This document shows positions 12,950 through 25,623 of a stretch of 64,000 nt of DNA, piece by piece (the first letter of the stretch is position 1; every line of letters begins with the position of its first letter). The DNA comes from Piper betle (Eukaryota; Streptophyta; Magnoliopsida; Piperales; Piperaceae). Where the stretch lies: assembly GCA_033002965.1 (NCBI GenBank), contig JAURVB010014691.1:1-64000 (forward strand). Direction: 5' to 3'. The translations under genes were made by a program, and so were the position numbers. Below the pieces are notes generated by a model. That model saw nothing but the letters and a program-made list of their open reading frames with translations. It was not told where the DNA came from and did no database searches.

Positions 12950-13280
12950 TGCAAAATGTCTAATCAAAATGGTCTTAAGATAACCAACAACCGCATTGTT
13001 AAAGAGTGAACCAAAACACAGATTTATGATGCAAATTCAAGAAGACGCTTTCCATCTACCCATTTGTAGCCCACTAACAAGACACCATGGCTCGTCCAAT
13101 AATGCCCATGTATGGCGAATTGAACTCTAAAATGGTGAATCCCATGATATCAATTGTTCAAATAATGCCATCTACATCCAGTAAAGTGCCTTGTCTTCTC
13201 ACCATAACAACCACAAGTGCACCAATTGCACACAATGGCTATGGGCAGAGCATTGAACAGTCGAAGTCTAATTCATAAGC
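12950..13280 (-). pseudogene. Possible Ty3/gypsy polyprotein fragment (protease-side), heavily decayed
   Basis: On the minus strand, a frame interrupted by stops reads TILEFNSPYMGIIGRAMVS, followed some 20 codons later by LHHKSVF. This resembles the segment after the retropepsin domain of plant Ty3/gypsy polyproteins, where a SPYN.ILGRPWL motif precedes an LH.K.KFP motif. The match is short and imperfect, with several in-frame stops. It may be coincidence. Confidence 0.3.
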
Positions 13281-13289
13281 ACATAAAAG

Positions 13290-15286
13290 GCTGGTCTAAA
13301 TAACGTGGTCCTTTTGTTAAGGTCCTTATTTTGAGCTGGCCAATGTATTCCTTGTTTGCAGGCAAAAGGAAATGTAGCTCAGCTTAGCAGTGAAGATGGA
13401 GACGGTTTAAATTTAATTAGGTGCTTCTTGAGAATAAACCACTCTTAATTGAATCTTCCAATTCACATCACATTTGTGAAGAAATGGACGTTGGCAAACT
13501 GCTAGGAATTGGCTCCACCTTTTTATGGACATCAGTGTTGCTCATTCTACTCTGTTTCCAACTGTATTCCTGCTGTCATTCTTAAATTGGTTGCATCACA
13601 ACTTCTCTTCAAGACTTTACTTTCCTGAAAGAGATAACACTGTAGTTTTGATTTTTATCTTAACATTTATCTGAGGAAGGTTTAAATAAAAGCTATACTT
13701 ATCCTTATGCATTGTGAGTCCTAGGAGAAGGGTTGGCTCAAGATGGTCGTCCAATTAAGGTCTATGAATATTTCCGATACCTTTTTACTATACGGCGAAA
13801 GAGGGAAAAGACTTATTACGAAGAAAAATATATCTAATTAGAAGGTTTTACCTTTAATATTAGCTATAAGACCCTATGAACATTTGAATATACTAACATT
13901 TTAGTAACGCTACTCATGCCAAAATATTTAGTGGGTATTGGTTTGCTACAGGTTATTGTAAGACCTTATATAGCATATTACTACTCTGTCTTTAGAGGGT
14001 TAATATTTTTAATCGAGATCCTTGCCCCAGGCAAAAGGACAAACACTCAATAGACAAAGTATGAATAGTTGGGACTAAAATATGTAAGAAAAATAGTAGT
14101 GCTCTTACAAAAATATTTCTTTGATCTTCATAATGAGATTCATAAAATAAAAAATTATGGGTAATTTCACTTTGAGATGGACAAAGAAAAGAAAGCAAAA
14201 AAATACAAACACCCTTTTCGACTCATATGTTCAATTTTACAATATACACACAGGTCTATAATCTAAAAATGATTTGTTTAATTACTTCCCAAAACATGTA
14301 AAAAGCAAAAGGTTGATTATTAAGTTTTGAGGAAAAGGAGGACAACGGCCATAAAGAGAGGATCAACAATATTGGTACTTGGACTATCCCTTTCTTCGGT
14401 TCGAAGAACCTGATCACCATCAATTAGAAAGAATATTGATGCAAAAGAGGAACCAGTGACCAATTCCATGGAAGCAAGTTATCTTCCTCTCGTTAGGTTC
14501 TTGCCTTTCCCTCCTCGTCATTCCAAACTAGCTTCAAAACGCAAAGAATAAACCAAGCTTTCTGTGTCCCTTCTTTGTCAGCAGTATTATATATTTATAA
14601 CATTAATGAATCTCAACAAATGTAATTCAAGTGCATGCTTTAGCTAGTTTTTAGGTGCAGTGTTCGAACCATAGTTTTGAATACCACACAACCCTATTCA
14701 ATACATGGCTTTTTAGTAAAACGTTTACCCGATTTTTTTAAAAAAAACTATACGAGTTAAGTGAAGTGAATCACCTTACAACAGATTAACGCTCTACAGC
14801 AAATAATTATATATACCACGCAATGTTAGTGACACGTAGCCTTCGCAAAGCCTTATTCGATTGGGCACGGACCCAAATGAGGTACATGCAAAAAAACTTG
14901 CCCTCCTGATCCCATGTGCGTAGGTGGTAGCTTGGTTTGGTGCGGTCGAGGGAGATGGTAGACTGGTAGTGTGTTCTATTCCCTATTAGTAAATGGCCTC
15001 CCCTTGGAGACAACCAGAAGCAAAGATACGAGTAGATTAACAAACTGCCACAATTACACAATTCTTTGCTTCATGATACTAATTGAGTACATGAATATAT
15101 GTTACCAGCGAACTATAAATTAGATGCTTTTCTTGGATCGAGTTGAGCTCCTCCACTCTAACATAGATGAAGTAAGATTTGTTCGTTGCTGGGATCCGAC
15201 AATAAAGCTTTGATTTGCATGCTTATAAGTTGCAACAAGAGGAGTTAGCAACACTTTCGGTCATGTCATAGTCTATCCATGTTTTG
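13290..15286. other. Intergenic spacer
   Basis: AT-rich, with only short isolated frames (for example 14807-15061 on the minus strand) that I cannot connect to any family. No regulatory or RNA feature was recognised. Confidence 0.3.
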
Positions 15287-15291
15287 TTAAT

Positions 15292-16439
15292 TGTTGGGTT
15301 TATCCCATGTCGGTCGTAAATGACATAGATGGTTTGTATATAGGCTAATAGGAAAGCCTATTCCTTAAGTTGACTTTTGGATTAAGAGAAACCTGTGATA
15401 CCTATTACAAGGCCCTTTGGGAGCCCAAAACCCAACAGAGCTTGGTTGGGGGCCTAAAGGGCCCAAGAACTGGTATCAAAGCCAAGTTCGAGTCAGGTTT
15501 GCCTAAGCCGATTGTTGTTATTTCCTTCATAGGTTTCGAGCCGGGTTTGCCTATGCCGATTGTTGTTTTCTTCATGGGTTTATAGGTTCCACGAATTTGC
15601 GAAGTAGGGAGTTTGTCAGGTGGGTGTTCTCTGATTTAAAGGGAGTTGTTAGATGATAATAGTTTCGGGGATGCCCGATGTGTGAAGGGGAGTTGTTGGG
15701 TCGAACAATGATGGTTTCGAGGGACGCCCAATAAAGGGAGTTGTCGGACGATGATGGTTTCGGGGCTACCTAATATGTGAAGGGGAGTTATTGGGTCGAA
15801 CAATGATGGTTTCAGGGACGTCCGATGTGTGAAGAGGAGTTGTTGGGCTTATCCTAGATGATCGTTTCGGTCGTCGTGGATGATCTTGGTGACTTGTATA
15901 TAAGTTAATGGGAAAACTTTATTCCTTAAGTTAACTTTTGGATTAAGAGAGGCTTGTGATACCTATTATAAGTCCCTTTTGGGGGCCTAAAAGGCCCAAT
16001 ATAGTTTAGTTGGGGGCCCAAAAGGCCCAAGAAGTGATATTAGAGCCAGGTTTAAGCCAGATTTGCTTACGCCGATTGTTGTTGTTTCCTTCATTGGTTT
16101 TACCTAATCATTTGAGGGGAGTTTGTTAGGTGGGTGTTGTTTGATTTAAAAGGAGTTGTCGGACGATGATGGTTTCGGGGATGCCCGATGTATGAAGGGG
16201 AGTTGTTGGATTTATCCCAGTTGATAGTTTTGGGGATGCCTGATGTGTGAAGGGGAGTTATTGAGTTTATCTCATATCGGTTATTGATGACGTTGATGAC
16301 TTGTATATAGGCTAATAGGAAAATCTTATTCGTTAAGTTATCTTTTAGATTAAGAGAGACTTGTAACACCTATTACACGTTCCTTTTGGGGGCCCAAAGA
16401 GCCTAACAGAGTTTGGTTGGGGGCCAAAAGGGCCCAAGA
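15292..16439 (+). mobile_element. Tandem TRIM-like miniature LTR retrotransposon (LTR-internal-LTR-internal-LTR)
   Basis: Three related LTR copies lie at 15292-15468, 15841-16032 and 16259-16439 (about 177-192 bp). They share TG/TATTG.GTTTATC starts, a central 'cttaagtt.acttttggattaagaga' core, and an end in ggccca-aga. Each of the first two is followed after 2 nt by a primer-binding site resembling the initiator-Met tRNA type (tggtatcaaagcca at 15471; tgatattagagcca at 16035). The second and third LTRs are each preceded by a purine tract ('gaagaggag', 'gaaggggag'). The whole unit is flanked by ttaat at 15287-15291 and 16440-16444, a perfect 5-bp target duplication. The two internal regions (about 370 and 225 bp) have no coding capacity, as in TRIM elements. 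Confidence 0.8.
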
Positions 16440-16457
16440 TTAATCACTACTAATAAC

Positions 16458-16900
16458 TAGGGGTGGGCTCAAATTTAGTCTTGCCATCAATTAGTTCGAA
16501 ACTCGAGTCAAATTACTAGTTCATTTTGAGCCAAGCTAGATTAGGAAGAGTACTTTTAAGTCAAGTGTCACCAAGTTCGAGCACGTTTTGAGCAAGGACG
16601 AATTTTCCGTTAAGCTGTTGAAAACCAGAACAGTGGTCAAAGTTTTGAACAAAAAGACCTAGCTTCCTCGGACAAGCCTTCTTTTCTAGAACCCTAAGGC
16701 AATTCCTTCATCATTCCTCTACCCTAAGTGGACATCAGTACTGAGTCAATTCAAGCCGAATTTCAAGTTGAATCAATCCTCAATTCAAGTTACTTTTTAG
16801 TAGAGTTAAATTATATTTAGTTAAATTAAAAACCGGCTTAAATGGCACAAAATCAACTCGGGCTTTTTACATCGAGTTGTTGAGTTGAGCCTATAATACA
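16458..16900. mobile_element. Probable hAT-like MITE relic
   Basis: It begins TAGGGGTGGGCTCAAATTT, a typical hAT-type terminus, and its interior is rich in 'ttcgaa/actcgagtc/gagttgag' text. It ends near 'gagttgagcctata' at about 16890. No convincing 8-bp target duplication was found. It lies directly next to the miniature LTR element. Confidence 0.45.
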
Positions 16901-16904
16901 ACGA

Positions 16905-18484
16905 CCTCGGGCAGAGCTGAGTGGAACCACTGAAAATCGGTGAAAATCACAAGCTAACACGGCAGTGGCCAGCCCTAGCCCCTAGCTATCAGCAAGCTTG
17001 CAAGCATGCGTATTTGAGATACTCCCCTTGGAGTTTAGACGTCCACGCGATACAGAATCTAGCTACGTTATATATTCAACAAGGCCAACGACGATCCCAA
17101 CATTAACGCCTCTCTCACTCTCTTACCAGCTAATATAAATGCCTGTGTCTGGATTTTGAAGAGTCTAGTTTACCTTTCCACACTGCCCATCTCTTCCCAC
17201 TTTAACCGTCTTTCTCTCAGAGTAGAGATCATCTGCACTCAATCCGCTGCCCCTTCTTTTCTTATCTCTTCATCATTCTTAATTCTTCTTCTTCTTCTCC
17301 TTCTTTCTGTGCTAATTTGGCGTCTCTTTCTTCTATATGAATTAGCTTACAACTAGCCCTGCAATGACTTCTTATAGGGTTGGAAGTGATTTGTTTCTTC
17401 ATCTCAATTTTAACTGAGTTGGGTGCTAGGCTTTTCTCAATTTCATTGCAACAGAAGACCACTTCACTTCTCAAAAGATTCATCCAATTCTTGTTTTTTT
17501 GTTGTGCCATTGATCCGTAACCATTCACAATTTGGAGAAACATTATTGAGCGGAAGGTTTGTACTGGTCATTCATTTTTTCTCTCCTCTTTTCTTGGTTC
17601 GGATTATAGATTTGTTTCATCGGTTCTTACCAACTATTCTAGCCACTTCTTCATACGTTTCACTGAATTTCTTTTGTTCTGTTTGAACTTTAAAGTAAGT
17701 TGCTTTATTTGTTCTTCCTTTGAGTTGCAGGGCTCCTGAAACGTTGGCGAATTAAAAGAAAACCAACATAAAAATCCAAGTTTTTGGATCCAAAGCGCCG
17801 CATCTACACAACCAATTCTCATCAGAATCCAATTTAAATCAAAAGAAAACTCCCTGTCGCGGCATTTCTCTCTCTCTGTGATCAGGTAACTCACTATCCT
17901 TGGTCAAAAAAGAGAAAAGTAGAGTCCCTTCTTGTACCACGGGATTTGATATGCCTATAGCCTATGCTGACATATCGCCAAAAGAGAAGGCTCCCAAAGC
18001 TCCCAAAGCAGTAAGGCTGGTGTCTCCTAAAAATTGCAATAGGGAAATGGTAACTGGTCTTGTTTATATTCATTTCTTATCACGAGGATATGGACCATAT
18101 CGATGTGTCTCCTCCAATGTGTGATGAGTGCCCACAACCCAAAAAGGCGTCTCTTGTGTAATGAGTTGGTCCGATTAGATCCTTCCAACGTAAAAAAACC
18201 AATTTCTATGTTGATGCTCTCTTCCTCAATAAACAGAGACAACTCTCCCCCTGGCCCCTTGCTTGCTTCCAAGCGTTTGTTGTCAAACTAAACATCTTTC
18301 CTAGCAAATTTCAGGCTCCTCTTCCAACCCATTTTGTAGCATTTTATTACTGGAAAGATAGGTAGTGTTACGCTTCCTCTGCTTAATCATATATTAAGTT
18401 TAAAAAGTTCTGAACATTTTAAAGCTTTATCAATCAAGTTCTCTAATTTCTGGTGAGGAACAGAGAGGGGAAGAGGGGAAGAGG
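16905..18484 (+). promoter_or_regulatory. Promoter and long 5' leader region of the BRX-family gene
   Basis: The stretch has no conserved coding sequence. A TATA-like 'taatataaat' lies at 17131-17140, followed by pyrimidine-rich leader DNA (cttcttcttcttctcc near 17286). Possible leader-intron sites include 'ttgagttgcag' near 17730 and 'gatcag|gtaact' near 17885. The first coding ATG is at 18485, so the leader would be more than 1 kb and probably contains at least one intron. Short ORFs in this stretch would be upstream ORFs or chance frames. Transcript data would decide. Confidence 0.4.
17131..17140 (+). promoter_or_regulatory. TATA-like element upstream of the BRX-family gene
   Basis: The sequence taatataaat stands before a pyrimidine-rich region that could be the leader. 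Its distance to the ATG (about 1.35 kb) requires an intron-containing leader, so the assignment is tentative. Confidence 0.35.
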
Positions 18485-21075
18485 ATGTTGACTTGCATAG
18501 CTTGTTCCAAGAAGCTGGAAGACGAAGGCGACAATGGCCCCCCCAGAGGAACACCCATCAACAAGGACGCTGTCAAAAGCCTGACTGCTCAGGTTCAATC
18601 CTCAAACCTTCTCCTGTTTACATTCTAATGCAGCAATGCACACTTAAGAAGAACCATTCTTTGCAGTGTTCTTCGTGACTCTTCCTTTCACCGTCTCTTA
18701 CACTTTTAATGGCTACTTTCGGACCATTTAATTTGGCCGGGTTCCATAGTCTTAAAGCTCCTCTTCATGACTTGTGTTCATGCTCAATTCCCATATTGAG
18801 CAGAAATTGATAGGCTCGCCCAGTATCCCCACTTATTCCTTGGCCATTCTTAGTCCAAATATGAAGTAGATATATGCTTAATCATTGATCAAGATGATAA
18901 GGAGGAGGACATCGCTAGTCTAAACATACAAAAGATTCAACTAAAGATAAGAAGAGATGAGGATATCTGAAAGGGGCCCCCTCCAACTCCTCAGGTCTTG
19001 CCGACGGTGTCACAGTAAATTGTCTAATGATGCAGACACTGGTCACATCCATGCATCTGTTCTTGTTTGTTCTTGTCATTGCTTTTGTAACCAGCTTTCC
19101 CTGTTGTCTACAACATGTGCACACTCCAACTTAGTTCTATTCTTTGATCCATCCGACAATATTTTCTGCATGATTACGACCATTCCCACGCATGCATACC
19201 TTCATCTTCTTGTCGTATGATCGATCACTGAAAAAGAAAAGACACTTTTTCTCATTATCAATTTAAAATTTATTGCTTTGGAAAAAAAATTAAACTTTAT
19301 TTTTAAAAAAATTTAAGTCGTTTTCTTTATGGAATTGAAAATATTGACTAATTATTTTTTAGGGTTAAAAATATAAATATATTCCATGACTTCTATGGCA
19401 ATATAATATTTTACACTTAATTAAAGTACACTTTACCATTAAAATTTTGAACCGTGGAGTGTGCTTATTTGGTTTTGTGAAATATAATAATACTGTATAG
19501 GAAAGTATAATCTACTTTGTAAGTTGTAATCTTGGAAATGGTAAAAGAAATTTCCTAATTATTTGCAATGAATGTCTACAAGAGAGGTGTTTATGATCTG
19601 GAAATTATAGATTAAGGACATGGCGATCAAATTCTCTGGTGCGTACCGCCAATGCAAACCATGCATAGGACCAAGCAGTAGCATCATTGGCACCGGCGCC
19701 GGCAGCTATCACAGAGGCCGTAGACCTCCTCCCTACGGCGGTTTCCACCGGAAAGCAAGAGTTCAAGAGCAGGGGAGCAGCAGCTTGACCCCACCAATAT
19801 GGGACCATCACTCACTGGAAGCCATGTCGCCGAGTCCTAGGGTCGTCTCTAGCGCCGGAGAAAGAACGCCGCCGGAGCCGGAGCTGGACACCATCTCAAG
19901 CCGCTCCGGCGACGTCGTCGTTGTGGAAGAGGACGAGGCCAAGGAGTGGATGGCGCAGGTGGAGCCCGGGGTGCACATCACCTTCGTGTCTCTCCCGCAT
20001 GGCGGGAACGAACTCAAACGCATCAGATTCAGGTGCCCTTTTTTCTGAGAATGTTTGATTTTGAGATACAATTTGCGGGTATATATGTATTTGGATCGAC
20101 TCATTTGGAGGTGCAAATAATGGCAGCCGAGAGATGTTCAACAAGTCGGAAGCTCAGAGGTGGTGGGGGGAGAATTACGATCGAATCATGGAGCTCTATA
20201 ATGTGCAGAGGTTCAACCGCCAAGCTCTTCCTACTCCTCCAAGATCCGAGGACGAGGTAACATCTAATAACAGATATCTTTTTTCATAAAGATACAGTAG
20301 TATTTTTTATTTGCGTATTGAGGCGAATGTCAGTGATTGCCAAAATTGTGATAAGAATGGTTCAAACATACACATGTTTCATAAAATCCAAGTTGAATGG
20401 TGATGGTTGACGTGAAGCAGAGAGATGGGCATTCGAGGATGGGATCGGCGAGGGAGAGCCCGGCCACACCATCTATACCCAGAGAAAGGATGCAGAGGAA
20501 CCAATACAGACCAGCTATGGAGTGTGGACAGCAGACGCAGAGCTCCATGGCAGGGGTGCCCTGTATGGTGGCCAAATTGGATACCTCGTCGTTGGATGCG
20601 TCTAGGACAACCACATCTTCTAGAGACGAGAACTCGGTGTCCATCAGCAATGCTAGCGACCAAGAAGCCGAGTGGGTTGAACAAGATGAACCAGGCGTTT
20701 ACATCACCTTGAGGGCCTTGGAAGATGGCACCAGAGAGCTACGGCGTGTGAGATTCAGGTAATCTGATTCCCAAACCAGCTTCTTTCTCATACTCAATCA
20801 TACGGGTATGTTGTTTTTCATTTTTAAATCAAGGTTGGCAATCTAGTTTTCATTATGTATCAATAATCGTTGAATACTGATTGATAAGATCTTCAATTGG
20901 GTAGGATAGACTTAGAGATGCTCAACACCCAATTTATAAAGAACAGCCTTCGTTTTTAGCTCACTGCATTACCTTGTTTCTTGCTGCTTTTCACAGCCGG
21001 GAAAGATTTGGAGAAGTGCATGCCAAATTATGGTGGGAACAGAATAGGGAAAGGATACAAGAACAATACCTTTAA
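18485..21075 (+). CDS. BRX: BREVIS RADIX-family protein (five coding exons, 358 aa)
   Basis: Exons 18485-18592, 19611-20032, 20127-20256, 20421-20758 and 20997-21075 join in frame through GT-AG introns to 358 codons plus TAA. The start MLTCIACSK is the usual BRX-family N-terminus, with cysteines of the type proposed for lipid anchoring. The conserved N-terminal block [17 protein letters not shown] lies at about residues 38-55. Two tandem BRX domains follow, at about 148-203 ([14 protein letters not shown] then SREMF and WWGENYDRI) and 304-358 ([13 protein letters not shown] then [11 protein letters not shown] and [14 protein letters not shown]). Both are complete and the protein ends right after the second domain, as in the family. 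BRX proteins are plant regulators of root growth, vascular and stomatal development. They act at polar plasma-membrane domains with AGC kinases and can move to the nucleus. The exact paralogue within the small family cannot be settled here. Confidence 0.95.
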
Positions 21076-21840
21076 ATCCAGCATTTGCATCATTTTTTAA
21101 ATCTCTGTATTCGATTCTTGTAATATGTGATTGTTACTCCTCCGAAGATTTGATGCAGAAGTGATCTTTTTTAAGCTCGTTTTGTTGGGCATTCTAATAT
21201 GGATGAAGAAAAAGCAATGATAGATCACACGATGGCATCCCCTCTGTTGGACACTCACAGACCCTAGACCCCGTTGTTTCAAACAGAATGTAAAATGTAA
21301 ACTTGCAATGCTATGTACAGACGAGTTCTATTGTCAAATCAATGAGAGGCAACCAATGGATCCACATTCATGGATGGAATTATTATGAATGGTACATCAA
21401 CTGTGTCCTACATGAGGTTGTCTCTGACATTCAGCTGGATCAACTCCTATCCCATTCTATTGTAGGTGCTTTAACCTCGGTGCCATCTTAGTTATTATTG
21501 TTTTGTTAAATAAATAAACCTCTTCTCGGTTAATTCCATCCACGTGTTTCAGCATTATTGGTCAACAAGGCGGCTATTCAAAATTTTACTATTTTATTTT
21601 ATGTATCCTAATTTAAGTGGGATCTGTATGTCTTTGTGTATATTAGGTGGACGAACGAGAGAAGAAATGAAGCTCTTCCTCGAAGTTCAATGAGGTGGTT
21701 ACAATGGGAAAATGTGTCACTGAATGTTAAACATTCTACAAGTTTTGATATGAGATATAATATATAAACATAAACCTTCAATTTGGTGAACTCATTGTTT
21801 ATGTATGCATGGATATTGTTATGAATCAATTTTTATCACT
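21076..21840. other. 3' flank of the BRX-family gene and spacer
   Basis: Non-coding. 'aataaataaacctc' at about 21508 offers polyadenylation-type signals. Nothing else was recognised. Confidence 0.35.
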
Positions 21841-21844
21841 TTTT

Positions 21845-22045
21845 TTGGTCACTCCCACTTCAATCATAGATGAGATTAATAACATGTATATAGAGTTATA
21901 AGAAAATTTTATTAAAATTTTATTTTCTAAGGTAATTTTTGGATAGAAAGAGCCCAACTGTGGTAAACCTTATTCTCTATGTAAATTTTTAAATTAAGAA
22001 AAGTCTGTGATACCTGTTACAAAAAGGCCCAATATTTTTTTATAA
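21845..22045 (+). repeat. Diverged solo LTR-like relative of the miniature LTR element
   Basis: The order 'catgtatatagagttataag', 'tttttaaattaagaaaagtctgtgatacctgttac' and 'aaaaaggccca' follows the LTRs at 15292-16439 ('gacttgtatataggctaatag', 'ttggattaagagaggcttgtgatacctattac', 'aaggccca'). It is degenerate, without a recognisable primer site or target duplication. Confidence 0.5.
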
Positions 22046-22049
22046 TTCA

Positions 22050-24740
22050 ATTATCATAATAATGACAATATTCCTATCGTGAGTCCAGAAAGGTATATAT
22101 ATGTACGTGTGTGTTATTATAACACGTTATAACAGCATAGAATCACTGAAATCAAAAGTTCCAACCATGAGATTTTCTCTTGTCGGGATGGAAGATAAAT
22201 TGTACAGAAAGAAATAATATCAAGACGTGTTAATGCCAATCTTGAATTAAGCAAACTTAAGAAGTGTTTGCATCAACTAATTAAATATTAGTCATATTGG
22301 TATATTTTCTTTGGAGTTGGTGATGTTTTCAACTTTAAAAATAAGATATCCGCAGCTGTTGCTATTCGATGCATTATTAACATGACTGCTGGGAAAATAA
22401 GTAGCATGCAAAAATATCTGATAGTGAAGTTATAGTAGAAAAAGACCAAGGCTATTAATTAATTAATTAGGTCGAAAAAGCTTCTTGTTTGTAAAACCTA
22501 ATTTGTACCTAATACCAAAATGCCCACTATTGTCTCATACACCAAAAACCACTTCTACACACACAACAGCTCAAGAAGCTTTGTTCTATCCAAATCTCGC
22601 AAACAATTTTAATTTTAATTAAAAAAAACTTCCAATCAGTAGCCCAGCAATACAAAAATACCCAACCTACACATGATTTTTCTCAGGTTTAACAACCGCA
22701 GAGGTTAAGACATATGTCTTTAGACATTTTTTATGGTTATGAACTCATTAATAATAACGAATATTTTTCAGCTAATGATAATTTTTACGGTTTTTAATAA
22801 TTTTATAAATTTGAGTTAGTTATTCCTTCTATAAATAATAAAAAACGAGTTTTAACTTCTAACAAGTACACAAAATTATTAAAATTATCAATTTTATTTT
22901 TAGGAAAAATCATTAGCTATTTTTCTCTGTGCCGTATGCCGTAGTAATTCGTTATAAAGTTTAAAAACCAGAGCCCCCTGCTAAAAGCTTACGCCATCTG
23001 TTGCATTATTATAAATTAACACGAAGGTTCCGGACATTTAAACATTTTTTTCATATTTCAATAACACATGAATAATTTATGCAAGAAAAAAATAAAGTGA
23101 TATAAGAAGAACTAGAACTTCATACATTGACAATTGATATATTGTATTGTTATCACGAAATTTACCTTCATTTTGGGTACTTGAGCTTATTAGCTTACCA
23201 TACAACAAAAAATAAATAACAAGGTAAACTTAAAAATCTTCTCCAGGAAATAAAGCCGAATGGAAAATATAGTGGCCTGAAAGGGAGATCACTTAATGAC
23301 TCTCCATGGCCACAATGTCTCACGCCTAATTTTAATGTTATGAATCATGAATCATGCATAAGTGTACGAGTCTTATCACGAGAAACATGCCTCAGATCCT
23401 TCTATAATATATATTGGACCATGTATGAATTGATGTCAGCGTCCCTACCTTGTTGCCTCTTCCTTTTTTTTTTTTTGATTGATTGGGAAACGCGGTAGCA
23501 AACCTCTTATTTTTCACACCATTGAATTGAATTGAATATGGTACAAATTATTATGCTACCAACTAATATGGGCTGGCCAAGTCCAGAGTCAGACCTGGAC
23601 TTCTTCTATGTTCTAACCCCTCTACATGGAGTCATGGACAGTGATGAAGCACGTCGAGTCCAACTTAGTTGGCGTCCACACTCTCCCCTTCCTCCCACTT
23701 CCCTCTTCCATTTACAATTTGTCCATCTTCTCTTATATATATAATAATAACATTAATACACTATGATATGAATTATATATCATTTTCATTGTTGACTCTA
23801 ACCCAAGTCAAACCGGTTTTTTGAAAAATCGTGTAATTAAAACACTATAGTATTTGCAAAATACCGATGTTTAAAAGAAATAAAACACCGGATACGATTA
23901 AAACGTATGGCACAATATTCTGAACCAGAATAAATTTGATCCCATTAAGTGACATATGGGTCGGACCGGCCGGTACAGTAGAAAAAGCGGTTCTCGTCTA
24001 CCTAACAGTTGAAAATAGACCATCACTTTAATAGTGGGTGTGCCTTAAACAATAAACAAATGCAATTTGAACACAACCGCATTATTTTCTACTAACTTGG
24101 ACTAAATTAACAATACCTCATCAATTCAATCACCCAACTCCACCATAATAATAACACTAATAATATATAATAATAATAATAATAAAATATAACAACTATA
24201 TTGAGCTGAAAGACTCACCATAGGAGTATAATAACTTTAAAAATATTAAGATGGGTTCTGTCTAATTGTCTATCATATATACCGTTTCCCCCTTTTTTCT
24301 TGGTGCATTACCAAAAAGTTGAGTCAAACCTAACCATTCCCTACCTTTTATACGTGAATTAACAAAAAAAATGAGCTGACCTTGGATACAACATCCAATA
24401 AAAATCGGCTCACTTGTCCTGACCTGACACCAAGGGATTTGGCCCGAGCAGAATCAATGGGCCGAGTTCACATTTAGTGGTCTACCAATCAATAATTTTT
24501 TTTCCTAATTGAAAGGTTACAAACCATAACACAGATTACTTTCAAACTATTTAATTCCTCTAAAATATAAAAAAAAATGCCCCCTTTTTCCTAGTATTAA
24601 TCGATTTGTGTTTATTCGGCCCAGAAAAAAAATCCGCATCGGAAAATCACATAACATAAACTCACTATTACCCAACCCTAAAATATTGGGCCACCTAAAA
24701 AAGAAGGATTGTTAAGAGTGGGGAAAGTTGTTAGACTGAG
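22050..24740. other. AT-rich intergenic spacer
   Basis: No gene was found. The right end (24600-24740) contains 'ttgggccacc' and 'cccaaccctaaaa', compatible with TCP- and telo-box-like promoter elements of the downstream gene, but such short motifs are weak evidence. Confidence 0.35.
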
Positions 24741-24973
24741 CTAAACGGGTTGGACCCGGCCGGCCGCGTGGAAGGGGTGAAGGTCAACAATGGCGGGTGT
24801 GTTGGGAAGAAGGGAGGAAATCGAAGAGGAAGGAGAGAGAGAGGAGGCGTCGACGTCGTTGTTGGGTTGGCCATCCCAAATACAGGATTGTGGAGATCAC
24901 AAGCTCCCCAACCCATTTCCATTCTTGTGCCCCCCACACGTTACCCCCTTCTCCTTCTTCCCTCCCGCAATAG

Positions 24974-25548
24974 GTATCTACCCATTTCTTCCTAATCTCA
25001 TTCTTCCTTGGTTTTTTTTTTTGGCTGTGAATTGATGGGATGTACATTTTGGATCATGCTGCTTTTCATCAATCTATTGCAAATTTGATTGTTTTTGCAT
25101 GTTGTGGTGCTTGTGTTTTGATTCGCTTAATTTGTTATATGTGTGGTCTCTTTTACAATGGAAGTTTAAAAATTTGCTATGGTCTACTTTGGTGTAGATA
25201 TATATTGTGTTTACTGGGATGCGCTTACCCAATCTGATTCCTTGCTGTTTTTCAGCTATTGATTGCCAGTTTGTTGCCTTTTTTATTGTTTACATATGAT
25301 TGATGATGGGACGCAGTCATTTTTATCATGACATTCTGGGTGTTGAAGGTTTCGTCACCTGGGCACGATTTGGAGCCCGTTGACTTTGGGTTTTGTTTGA
25401 TGGAGCTCATCAAAGTTGATGATTGTGTCTGCAAAATTTGATGGAAACCATGTTTGGAGGGAAAGCTCATACCATTTAGATTTTACGGTGGAGGGAGATG
25501 GCGAAATTGTGGATTGATTTTAACCGATTCGCTTCTTGTTTTGTGCAG
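24974..25548 (+). other. Predicted 5' leader intron of the membrane protein gene
   Basis: A donor ('tag|gtatct' at 24974) and acceptor ('tttgtgcag' ending 25548) frame a T-rich segment typical of plant leader introns. Splicing would bring the upstream GC-rich leader to within about 75 nt of the MDILR start. This is inference from splice signals only. Confidence 0.5.
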
Positions 25549-25623
25549 TTGTCACGGATTTCTGAGAACGGGCTTTTCTTGAGAGGATTGAACGAAGGTT
25601 CCACCGACGGATCCGGCTCCCAC

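Noticed and set aside
14807..15061. 84-codon minus-strand frame
   Set aside because: No domain, no neighbouring exons, no splice structure.
16458..16900. Attempt to define an 8-bp target duplication for this element
   Set aside because: The best candidate flanks agree at only 5 of 8 bases, which chance can explain, so the ends are left open.
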